Shown here: in pieces, positions 9,018 through 18,600 of the stretch
Position numbering within the stretch: the first letter of the stretch is position 1
Layout: every line of letters begins with the position of its first letter
Assembly: GCA_032358165.1 (NCBI GenBank)
Contig: JAALGY010000018.1
Span: 1 to 64,000, forward strand
From: Diplosphaera chodatii
Lineage: Eukaryota > Chlorophyta > Trebouxiophyceae > Prasiolales > Stichococcaceae
Length of the DNA stretch: 64,000 nucleotides
Reading direction: 5' to 3'
Made by a program: the position numbers and the translations under genes
Notes under the pieces: model-generated
The model's input: only the letters and a program-made list of their open reading frames with translations
Database searches by the model: none
What the model was told of the DNA's origin: nothing

Positions 9018-9312
9018 GTGCGACTTCTCCGCGTGTGCGTGGCATTGCTGCCGCCGCCGCTAGGTCCCCGCACTTGTGCGACCATTAGGTAGCCTTCCTC
9101 ATCGGGACTACTGCCTTTCGCTGGTCTCATGGGCCCTGTATTCCCTTGTGGTTTCAGTGTCCTCCATCGACATATTTCGAACATGACGTTTTGATGACAT
9201 ACTCAGCCGCCCTCACGTTCACACGTGAGAAGCCGCATTGTGCCGCAGAGCCTTGTTCTTGAGCTTGGTTCTGGTCTGGACGCCCTTTGTAAAAAACAAA
9301 CAAACAAGTAAA
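9018..9312 (+). mobile_element. (CAAA)n-tailed short element, near-complete copy
   Basis: Runs from GTGCGTGGCATTGCTGCCGC through CCTTCCTCATCGGGACTACT, GGTCTCATGGGCCCTG, the CTCACGTTCACACGTGAG palindrome and TGGTCTGGACGCCCTTTGTA to a short (CAAA) tail. About 290 bp, the longest version of the element in the window. Non-coding. Confidence 0.7.
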
Positions 9313-9757
9313 AAAACCCAGAGCAACGTGCACATCGAGTCGTGTCCGAAACCGTTCACTCCCCGCTGACAGAATGGGTCCACTCAATCCCGGTTGGATG
9401 TACACCCCTCCAACTCTGCACCATGATCATGACAAACCCGCAAAAAGGCTGCCAGTTGCCCGGCATCCTGCTGCATAAAGTCTGCCACTGAGGTGATGTC
9501 GCTGTCCTGAAACAGCTCAGAATGCTGTACCCTCTGATCTACTAGAGCTGGACACCCCCAGACCATATGTGCCTCATCATCCACCACGCCGCAGCTACAC
9601 CGCTGACACAGCCGCTCTGCCCGCGGCAGACGCTGCCACCTCCCTGTTTCCACCCCCAGCTTGTGACTGCCCATCCGGAACTGTGCTAAGCGCCGACGAC
9701 CGGTCTTGGAGGCGACTGCCTGCAAGTAGCCGGCCAGCTGGTAGTTGTCACCGTTAG
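9313..9757 (-). mobile_element. LINE-A copy 8
   Basis: Minus-strand LINE-A 3' end from within the 3' untranslated region (the hexamer tail is missing) up to the GDNYQLAGYLQ segment. Its 5' truncation, ending TTGTCACCGTTA, is the same as in the copy at 11,224 and is followed by the same element head. Confidence 0.85.
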
Positions 9758-9865
9758 AGGCGAGTGCGTGGCATTGCTGCTGCCGCCGCCGCCAGGTCCC
9801 CCCACTTGTACGACCATTAGGTAGCCTTCCTCATCGGGACTATTGCCTCTCGGGACTATTGCCTG
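9758..9865 (+). mobile_element. Head fragment of the (CAAA)n-tailed element
   Basis: Only the first ~90 bp of the short element (GCGAGTGCGTGGCATTGCTG to CGGGACTATTGCCTCTC), with the GGGACTATTGCCT phrase duplicated at the right edge where a LINE-A fragment begins. Confidence 0.65.
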
Positions 9866-10198
9866 ATGAGGCGCATATGGTCTGGGGGTGTCCAGCCCTA
9901 GTAGATCAGAGGGTGCAGCATTCGGAGCTGTTTGAGGACAGCAACATCACATCAGTGGCGGACTTTATGCAGCAGGATGCCGGGCAACTGGCAGCCTTTT
10001 TGCGGGGTTGTCATGATCAATGTGCAGAGTTGGAGGGGTGTGCATCCAACCGGGATTGAGTGGAACCATTCTGTCAGCGGGGAGTGAACGGTTTCGTACA
10101 CGACTCGTTGTGCATGTTGCTCTGGGTTTTTCCGCCAGAGCCTGTGGCTAGGCCAAAATGGCCCACCACCAGTATGTAATCAATGTCAATGTCAATGT
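9866..10198 (+). mobile_element. LINE-A copy 9, short 3' fragment
   Basis: Plus-strand LINE-A from the DEAHMVWGCPAL part of the zinc-knuckle through the stop, 3' untranslated region and CAATGT tail. It has one substitution in the conserved CHDHC segment (CHDQC). Confidence 0.85.
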
Positions 10199-10600
10199 CT
10201 CTCGCTGGTCTCATGGGCCCTGCATTCCCTTGTGGTTTCAGTGTCCTCCATCGACATATTTCGAACATGACGTTTTGATGACATACTCAGCCGCCCTCAC
10301 GTTCACACGTGAGAAGCCGCATTGTGCCGCAGAGCCTTGTTCTTGAGCTTGGTTCTGGTCTGGACGCCCTTTGTAACAAACAAACAAACAAACAAACAAA
10401 CAAACAAACAAACAAACAAACAAACAAACAAACAAACAAACAAACAAACAAACAAACAAACAAACAAACGCTTGCTTCGGCAATCTGCCTTCCATGGTTT
10501 GTGTATATAAGTCGTTGAAAAACGCAATACACAAACAGCCTTCCGGTCAAAGGTCCTCTTTTCCATCACTATTTGCACTTCCCTTACCGCTATCCATCCT
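10199..10600 (+). repeat. Composite repeat unit 1: (CAAA)n element plus SINE 3' half
   Basis: A unit of about 402 bp: the (CAAA)n-tailed element (10,199-10,376), a (CAAA)n tract of about 94 bp (10,377-10,470), and the TATA-containing 3' half of the SINE (10,471-10,600). The same composite occurs at 11,827-12,228 with the same 402-bp spacing. Confidence 0.75.
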
Positions 10601-10801
10601 TGCGCTGGTCTCATGGGCCCTGCATTCCCTTGTGGTTTCAGTGTCCTCCATCGACATATCTCGAACAGAAACTTTTTGGTGATCTACTCAGCCGCCCTCA
10701 CGTTCACACGTGAGACGCCGCATTGTGCCGCAGAGCCTTGTTCTTGAGCTTGGTTCTGGTCTGGACGCCCTGTGTAAAAACCAAACAAACAAACAAACAA
10801 A
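10601..10801 (+). mobile_element. (CAAA)n-tailed element copy
   Basis: Copy of the short element starting at TGCGCTGGTCTCATGGGCCC, with a very short (CAAA) tail of about five units. It differs from its neighbours at the ATCTCGAACAGAAAC segment. Confidence 0.7.
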
Positions 10802-11223
10802 TGGGACTATTGCCTCTCGCTGGTCTCATGGGCCCTGCATTCCCTTGTGGTTTCAGTGTCCTCCATCGACATATTTCGAACATGACGTTTTGATGACATA
10901 CTCAGCCGCCCTCACGTTCACACGTGAGAAGCCGCATTGTGCCGCAGAGCCTTGTTCCTGAGCTTGGTTCTGGTCTGGACGCCCTTTGTAAAAAACAAAC
11001 AAACAAACAAACAAACAAACAAACAAACAAACAAACAAACAAACACACAAACAAACAAACAAACACACAAACAAACAAACAAACAAACAAACAAATAAAC
11101 AAACAAACAAACAAACAAACAAACAAACAAACAAACAAACAAACAAACAAACAAACAAACAAACAAACAAACAAACAAAAGGTTGCTTCGGCAATCTGCC
11201 TTCCATGGTTTGTGTATATAAGT
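10802..11223 (+). repeat. Composite repeat unit with a ~190-bp (CAAA)n tract
   Basis: Element body 10,802-10,985, then a CAAA microsatellite of roughly 48 units (10,986-11,178) with a few CACA and ATAA interruptions near 11,045, 11,069 and 11,095, then the first ~43 bp of the SINE 3' half (to GTGTATATAAGTC), cut by the next LINE-A tail. The tract gives the pseudo-peptides NKQTNKQT and VCLFVCLF; these are not genes. Confidence 0.8.
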
Positions 11224-11735
11224 CATTGACATTGACATTGATTACATACTGGTGGTGGGCCATTTTGGCCTAGCCACAGGCTCTGGAGGAATAACCCAGA
11301 GCAACATGCACAACGAGTCGTGTCCGAAACCGTTCACTCCCCGCTGACAGAATGGGTCCACTCAATCCCGGTTGGATGTACACCCCTCCAACTCTGCACA
11401 ATGATCATGACAAACCCGCAAAAAGGCTGCCAATTGCCCGGCATCCTGCTGCATAAAGTCCGCCACTGTGGTGATGTCGCTGTCCTGAAACAGCTCAAAA
11501 TGCTGCACCCTCTGATCTACTAGAGCTGGACAACCCCAGACCATGTGTGCCTCATCATCCACCACGCCGCAGCTACACCGCTGACACAGCCGCTCTGCCC
11601 GCGGCAGACGCTGCCACCTCCCTGTTTCCACCCCCAGCTTGTGACTGCCCATCCGGAACTGTGCAACCGCCGACGACCGGTCAAGGAGGCGACTGCCTGC
11701 AAGTAGCCGGCCAGCTGATAGTTGTCACCGTTAGC
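11224..11735 (-). mobile_element. LINE-A copy 10
   Basis: Minus-strand LINE-A 3' end with complete hexamer tail at the left and the truncation point TTGTCACCGTTA at the right. The coding region has a small deletion near 11,664 relative to other copies. Confidence 0.85.
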
Positions 11736-12430
11736 CGCGAGTGCGTGGCATTGCTGCTGCCGCCGCCGCCAGGTCCCCCCACTTGTACGACCATTAGGTA
11801 GCCTTCCTCATCGGGACTATTGCCTCTCGCTGGTCTCATGGGCCCTGCATTCCCTTGTGGTTTCAGTGTCCTCCATCGACATATTTCGAACAGAAACGTT
11901 TTGGTGATCTACTCAGCCGCCCTCACGTTCACACGTGAGACGCCGCATTGTGCCGCAGAGCCTTGTTCTTGAGCTTGGTTCTGGTCTGGACGCCCTTTGT
12001 AAAAAACAAACAAACAAACAAACAAACAAACAAACAAACAAACAAACAAACAAACAAACAAACAAACAAACAAACAAACAAACAAACAAAAGGTTGCTTC
12101 GGCAATCTGCCTTCCATGGTTTGTGTATATAAGTCGTTGAAAAACGCAATACACAAACAGCCTTCCGGTCACAGGTCCTCTTTTCCATCACTATTTGCAC
12201 TTCCCTTACCGCTATCCATCCTTGCGCTGGTCTCATGGGCCCTGCATTCCCTTGTGGTTTCAGTGTCCTCCATCGACATATCTCGAGCAGACCGTTCTGA
12301 TGATATACTCAGCCGCCCTCACGTTCACACATGAGACGCCGCATTGTGCCGCAGCGCCTTGTTCTACAGCTTGGTTCTGGTCTGGACGCCCTTCGTAAAA
12401 GACAAACAAACAAAAACCAACAAACAAACC
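11736..12430 (+). repeat. Composite array: element head, (CAAA)n element, SINE half, second element
   Basis: Contains the element head (11,736-11,826), body (11,827-12,005), a (CAAA)n tract of about 85 bp (12,006-12,090), the SINE 3' half (12,091-12,228), and another element copy (12,229-12,430) whose (CAAA) tail is short and irregular. Confidence 0.75.
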
Positions 12431-12892
12431 TACGACGCCGGTCCGTGACGGTGCCAGGCCTCGCAGACATGCGCGACTGGCTATTATTGGTACCCAGCAA
12501 GATCAACTCTGTGTTCAGCCGGGTGTCGACAGACTGTGTCGGCCGTAGGGCGCCGTGCTCTGTTCCGAAAATCTTTACCAAAGGTTTGGACTCGGTACAC
12601 CGCTTAACCGCAAAGGTTTGGACCATACTGAAATTGCATGAAATTTAGATGATCCTTTTCAGTAGCTTTCAGGATATATTTTCAAGAAGGAAATAAACAA
12701 AACACATCAAACGTAGAAAAAGGAAGGAGGCCTACGTGTATGCACTGGCAAACCCTCATGGCCATGCAGGGGCCTCAGCGGAGGCGACATGCACGAACAA
12801 ACGGAATAAAACACAGGAACAAAAACACAGGAACAGGAACAAAATCAAAATCAAAGTCAAACCAAAACAAAAAGTAGAACCATGACCTGCTT
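12431..12892. other. Unassigned, A-rich in its second half
   Basis: Starts with about 200 bp of unremarkable sequence and passes into A-rich DNA with low-complexity phrases (AGGAACAAAAACACAGGAAC; AAAATCAAAATCAAAGTC) near 12,810-12,875. No gene seen. Confidence 0.4.
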
Positions 12893-13020
12893 TGTTTGTT
12901 TGTTTGTTTGTCTGTTTGTTTGTTTTTACAAAGGCGTCCAAGGCCAGAACGAAGCTGAAGAACAAGGCTCTGCGGCAGTGCGGCGTCTCACGTGTGAACG
13001 TGGGGGCGGCTGAGGACACG
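12893..13020 (-). mobile_element. (CAAA)n-tailed element, minus copy, diverged
   Basis: The minus strand shows GGACGCC...TTTGTAAAAACAAAC with one interrupting CAGA unit, and the CTCACGTTCACACGTGAG-like segment (diverged to CCCACGTTCACACGTGAG). It is the last copy of the repeat family before gene space begins. Confidence 0.7.
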
Positions 13021-14237
13021 GGGTGACCTGGTGCTGGCAAACGAAGGGCCGGAAAACACAAGCAACAAGCAAGGCAGACGTCTGACATGATACATGTGCC
13101 ACAGCACCCGCGGGCAAAACCCCCCGCAAAAGAAAAGAAATCTGGTGGCATTGTGTGCATGGGGTTGACATCGGGCGTTTTCAACGCTCTGCATATCTGC
13201 AGTTTGGTCGCAACAGTTCCGTCCACCAATGGCATGATGCCATGAGTACGAGTGCTGGTACCGGTACTCGTGAAAAACCTGCTCGAGTGTCATTGCATTC
13301 AGTGACTTGCTAGACACACATCCAAATATTACTGTCAAGAACTATGCAACTTGGATAACGACCAGCAGAAGACTTTGTTCGGACTTGAAACACGAAAACA
13401 ACCTACTAAAACGTTGAATATGTGACGTTGCGAAGCCTAGTCAAACCCTCGAGACATGGGCAGCAACATGCCAAAGCACAAGCCTATGGAAAGCTCGCAA
13501 AATTGCAGTTGCTGTTGCTATGGTATGCTGCACTATATCGAGGCCACCCAGCAATCTAATACACGGCAGTCATGGTCTGCTTGCAATAAACGTGACAGGA
13601 GCAAGAGTCGGCAGCAATAGCCTCCCGACAGAAACATTGCACGGTCCATCTTGCTGGACAATCTGCACTGCTACGCTGGGCTACGACAACAGCCCACGAG
13701 AAGCGCTGATGTTGATGCGACCAGCTTTATCCTACAAGCAGCCCAGCGTGTCTGTCAGAGGTGCGTGCAAATGCTCATCCACCGCACAACAGGTGGTCAT
13801 GCTCAACATTCCCTTGAGGAGGTCCCACTTAAATCAATCACATCCACAGACTGTATGGCATGAGACACACTAGTCAGCACGCACACACCTGGTGGAAGCC
13901 ATTTTTCATGCCATTCTGCCGGAGTACCACATGTGCAGTAGCAGTGGCCCTGGAACCGCTGTTGACCTGGCTGTCCTCTGTTGCCTGCTGCTGACGACGC
14001 CGCAGCTGTCGTGGCTCAGACGGTGGCAACTGCTGAGGCGGGCTGCTGCGTGGTGCAGGTGCAGCCTGCAGGCGGGGACCGCACGATGTGTCTGACTGAT
14101 ATATCACTATTCAAGTTCCTTTTGGTCTGCACTAGCTAGTGTTGCAACTCATGCCTTTAGCTGGCATGCACCCAGAGTGCTGTGTCTGCAGTTTGTGTGT
14201 AGCACAAGTCACCGCTAACATACATGAAAGCTCAACC
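13021..14237. other. Non-coding stretch left of the TLC gene; nothing recognised
   Basis: About 1.2 kb without repeats matching the left-hand region. Several open frames exist on both strands, but none has a recognisable domain or a consistent splice structure. The part next to 14,238 is probably 3' untranslated sequence of the minus-strand TLC-domain gene. Confidence 0.4.
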
Positions 14238-15136
14238 CTATTGCACCTGCTGCCAGTGCTGCTGCCGTCGCTGCCGCCACCAGCCAGACAAACTTCGGTG
14301 CACCATGCCAAGATTGAAGACGCACAAGAAGGCCTGCATTGCAGGGATGCACATCAGTCTGAACGTTTGCGGATCGCATGTCTCGAATCAAGTGTAACAT
14401 ATTACCACAATTGCAGGGTGAATGTGGTTGGCAGGTGATGTTGCTGTTCAGAGCACCCACCTGGCAATACCAGATAACCTGCCGTTCCCATGCTGGAATG
14501 CTGCTCGGCAAGCGGGTGGCAAACACCACCAGCAGGTATGGAAACAGCATCAGTCGGATTGGGATGAAAGTGGCCCAGTAGATGATCGTCAGCGGCATGC
14601 GCTGCAAGGAATACAAGCACGAGTGAGCACGAGCTGCTCCCACGGCCCACATGTCAGTATATTCGCACTGGCCCTGAACTCCAACATCAGTACGCCTTGC
14701 CTGCGCCTTGAACTGCCGCCGTGCGATGAGGAAGAAGGTGTTGACCTCCGTGAGCCCGTCAAGGCACGCGAAAATGGCTGTCTCCTTCCTCACCTGTGAA
14801 TGATGTGCAAGCGTCACACTTTTAGGCGTGAACTGCCTGTAGGTCGATCCTGCGCAACCTGCACCTCGAACAATGTGCGCCAGCATGACAGCTCACCAGT
14901 GGGAAGATGCAAAGCAGCAGCGTCACGACGTGATGTATCCTGATGGCCGTGATTGCTGAGGGCACTGCTTCGGGCTGAGCCATAACCCAAACAGTGTCGA
15001 GCGCAACGTACCAAAAGATAAACCAGGCAAAGACTGTAGGCTCCACAATGCCACACAGGCCAGCCAGGGCCACGCTACACAGGATTGGAAGGCATATCAG
15101 GTTTGCCCAGTCGTGCACGATTGCAGCCCGTTTCAT
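14238..15136 (-). CDS. TLC-domain (TRAM/LAG1/CLN8) integral membrane protein
   Basis: Four exons in one consistent frame: 15,136-14,897, 14,793-14,701, 14,601-14,461 and 14,333-14,238, giving about 190 residues. Seen in the protein: several hydrophobic helices (LICLPILCSVALAGL; VFAWFIFWYVALDTVW), the paired histidines RIHHVVTLLLC, LTEVNTFFLIARRQ, and a basic C-terminal tail (RSLSGWWRQRRQQ). The HH pair followed by an E-x-N/S-T-x-F-L segment is the hallmark of the TLC fold (family knowledge), so I expect a lipid-related ER or plastid membrane protein, perhaps TLCD/TMEM56-like and not a ceramide synthase, because no Hox or long catalytic loop is present. The second intron begins with GC (GCAAGG). 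The ATG has an in-frame hydrophobic start; an upstream exon is not excluded. Confidence 0.72.
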
Positions 15137-15665
15137 GGCTGTTGATGACTGTCCGCCTCAGGCCGCCTACAGCGACTGGCTGCCTGTGCGCTGCGTCGAT
15201 CACAGCAGGTGATGACGAGTTGAAAGTGTACAAAGAGACTTGCGCTACGGCTCCAAGCTGGGTTTGCGCGTGCTAGGCTCATCAACGAGGCACACACGCC
15301 AGCCGTGGGGGTGTGTGCGAAGCTTTCCAGCAGTCCTGCACCTTGCGAATATGCTGTGCCAACAGGGGGCGTATGCAAGGTAACCTCTCGGACCCATCCA
15401 AGACGACTTGTCCCTGCTTAGCTGAGGCCTGTAAGACAATTGATCGTGCCTATACAGCTGTTGCAGGTGTTCGGCTGTACCTTAAAACAAGCTGCACCAT
15501 AAAGCCCCCTGTGCTGAATGCACTGGACTCGTTTTGTAAACCTCGATCCCTCTGGTGCATACAAAGCATTCCAACCTATTGCCTGCCGTGTCGTGCGTTC
15601 CGAGCTTGGTCATTTGGCACCTTGTCTGCCAGGGCTGGTTGTCTACCAGTGATATGCACACATAT
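15137..15665. other. Intergenic between TLC gene and kinase 3' end
   Basis: About 530 bp between two minus-strand genes. It should hold the promoter of the TLC-domain gene and the 3' untranslated region of the kinase gene. I see no further gene. Confidence 0.5.
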
Positions 15666-18600
15666 TCACGCAAAGTCGCTCTTCAGAATATCCAGTATCT
15701 GTGGAAAGGTTGGTCTGACCAGTGGGTCTGAGTGCATGCACTTGGCCGCCAGTTCCTGCATGGAGGCGTGAGGAGGATGCCTCACATTCTGATCCAAGCA
15801 TACTAGCTCGACCTACACATCAATATGCATGCTGGTGACAAGGCAATGTCCCAGTACCCGGAATTGAAGAGGTGTGTCTGCAGGGAACTCCAGCTGCTTT
15901 TTCTGTACCGTTATGTTGAATATGATCTGCACCACATAAGAGGTCAATGAGTGACAGTGCTGCACTTCGCTTGAAAACTTGATTGGCATCTGCGAGCGCG
16001 AATGACATGTCCGACACAACTGCTGCAAGTAGCACCTGCATCTGCAGCATGCCGGCCCAGGGGCGCTGCCCAGTGTACATCTCCCACAGCAGCACACCAA
16101 ATGCATATGTGTCAGCAGCCTTTGACAAGCGGCCCTGCAGCAGGAACAGCACAGCCTACAGTGCCTCCGGTGGTCAGTAGCTTGCAACCACTGACGCGAT
16201 TGACACGGAGTCTGGCAAGCTGTTCGCGGCACGCACACAAAAGGTGGGACGCACCGAGGTCAGCAGCTCAGGCGGCATGTGGGTGACAGTGCCATACGTG
16301 CCCGTGCTGATGGATGTCTCCACCATCACACGCGAAAGCCCAAAGTCTGCAATCTGTAGCGCACCACAGCAAGCAGTCGAATGCAGTGGCTAGGTGCATA
16401 AAGCATCGCAGGGGCGTTGTTTGCAAGGTGACCCTTGGCGATGCCCACCTTCGCGGAGAACTGACGACGGTCCTTAGGGTTGGACACCAGTAGGATGTTG
16501 CCCGCAGTGAGATCTCCATGGAGGATGTTGTCTCCATGCAGATACGACATGCCGGCTGCAATCTCTTGTGCCGTCAGGAGTATTGCCTCCACATCCGCCT
16601 GTGACAAGAGTGTGCAAGCTCTGGTGGTGGCTAACAGTCACCATCACATATCATACAGCAGCCACCCCCTGACGGCCCTTTGACAGCTGTTGTAGAGCAG
16701 GTACCTTGGACTCGTCTGCGCCGAGCCGCACAGCACGGAAAAAGCCACGGTCCATCGCATCCTGCAGGCTGCCGCGGTCGCAGAACTCCAGCAGCAGCCA
16801 GGTCTCCTGGTATGCCCGGCCCTCAGTCTGCACAGCAGATATGTGCACAAGTGTGAACCGGTCAAGCCCGCAAGCAACCCACCGCATGTTGGACACTGGG
16901 CCTACTTCCATCGTTCAGTCAGTTGGTTGCTTTGCACCTTTGAGATGGTTGAACTGGACTTGTAGGTTTGCACGATGTTGGGGTGGCTCAGGCCAGCGCC
17001 CTTGTCCGCCTCAAACAGTGGCACCGGCTCATCATCCTCGCCCCTGTCGCACGGCGTCTCAATTACCTGCAGCACGCTCAAAGCTCACCTTGTCGAAAGC
17101 AGCTAGACGTCCGGTCGACTGCAGCCCCAAGCACATGGTCCGGCATGACCCGGGCACTGTCTGACAAGGAGCACACCTTCACGGCGACGAGGATGCCATT
17201 CCACATGGCCCTGTATACCCTGCCATAGCTGCCCTTGCCTAGCAGCGGGCCTAGCTGCACATCTTCAAACGGCTCGTTCCGGCCGGTGGCAATGACCTGC
17301 GGCCGCCACCGCTGGCCACTGGAACCAAGTGCCGAGCTGCACGCATCCCAACAGGTCACTTTGAAGGGGGGAAGTGCACACGACAGCAAGGCCTCACAAT
17401 GTACATGTGCGTGCCGGGTATGCGTATGCTGTGTTCGTTGGTGACCCACAGAAGTGCAGGTAAAGGGTGTGAGCATGGTGAAGCCCAGGCGCACCCATTT
17501 GGCGAGCTGCCAATCGCGAGCTCGCCGCTGCCCATGTTGTTCAGCATCACGCTGTCCAGCATCCGATCAAGACTGGACGTGGTCTGCATCACCAGCACAC
17601 ACACAGACATGTGATTTCTAAGCTCCCAGATACAAGCAGGAGGGATCAAGTCTGCCAGCGCTGAACGCATTGCACGATCTTAATCAGGCTGCCATTGTCC
17701 TGTGTGTGTGATGATGCCAACAGTGTGCCAATGCGCACATGTTCAGCCACAGATGCTGAAAGTGCAGCGGTTGGGTGGTGCCCCACCTTCAATGAGATGG
17801 TCGCGAAGAAGTAGTTGGGCATCTTGTTCTGCCATGGCACAAACCCAGGAATGCCGATGGCTGGCGTGCCCTCTGCCAGCGTCTCAGTCGCTGCAGGCCG
17901 GAACCTAGCCATGACTCGCTGCAAGCCAGCTGTCGCCCTTGCATCGGGAAATGCCAGCTCCAGTGCAAACTCCTGCATGTTGCCACCATGTGTGCACGCG
18001 AATCAGAAGCCTGCTCTGTGAAGTCAGGCGCGTGTAAGCTCGGCACAGGTCTCAAAAGGTCGGTGGTCACAGCTTCTGGTGGTGATCAACACACACACAC
18101 CTGCTTCTGGTCAATCATTTTCCGCACAGCCTGCATTGTGGCGTCTCGCCGCTGATCTGGCTGCTGGAAGACAGTCCAGAGATCTGCACCCACTGCCTTG
18201 TCCCTCGTCAAGTCTGCGTGCACGGCAAATCAGGTTAGCGCTTGCAGATTGAGTCGTGTCACCTTACATCCCCTGCAGTGCAGATGTTGCTCCTGGGGTG
18301 CGACCCCTAGTCATGTAACTCTGCAGATCAAAGCGCACTCATAATGCGCAGCCAGGCATCGTTGGTGAACATGATGGTCCAACGCTCGAGGTCCATGTCG
18401 ACCAGCATGATGGCCTCGTTGAATGCATCCATTGCACGCATCAGGCTGCTCGTCTGGCTCTGCAGCTTCACACTCTCGCTGACCTGAAGGCAAGACGAGT
18501 GCGCCCAGTTGATGTTCGGGTCAATTGGCTTGCATACCGAGGACAAGCTGCTGATCACATGCTGCACATGGTCTCACCAGCAACAACTCGGGCTGCAGAC

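Noticed and set aside
10238..11263. Open frames encoding VCLFVCLF or NKQTNKQT repeats
   Set aside because: They are translations of the (CAAA)n/(TTTG)n microsatellite and have no start context or homology.
13520..13873. A 117-residue plus-strand frame
   Set aside because: No domain, no splice partners and no hydrophobic or low-complexity feature supporting translation.
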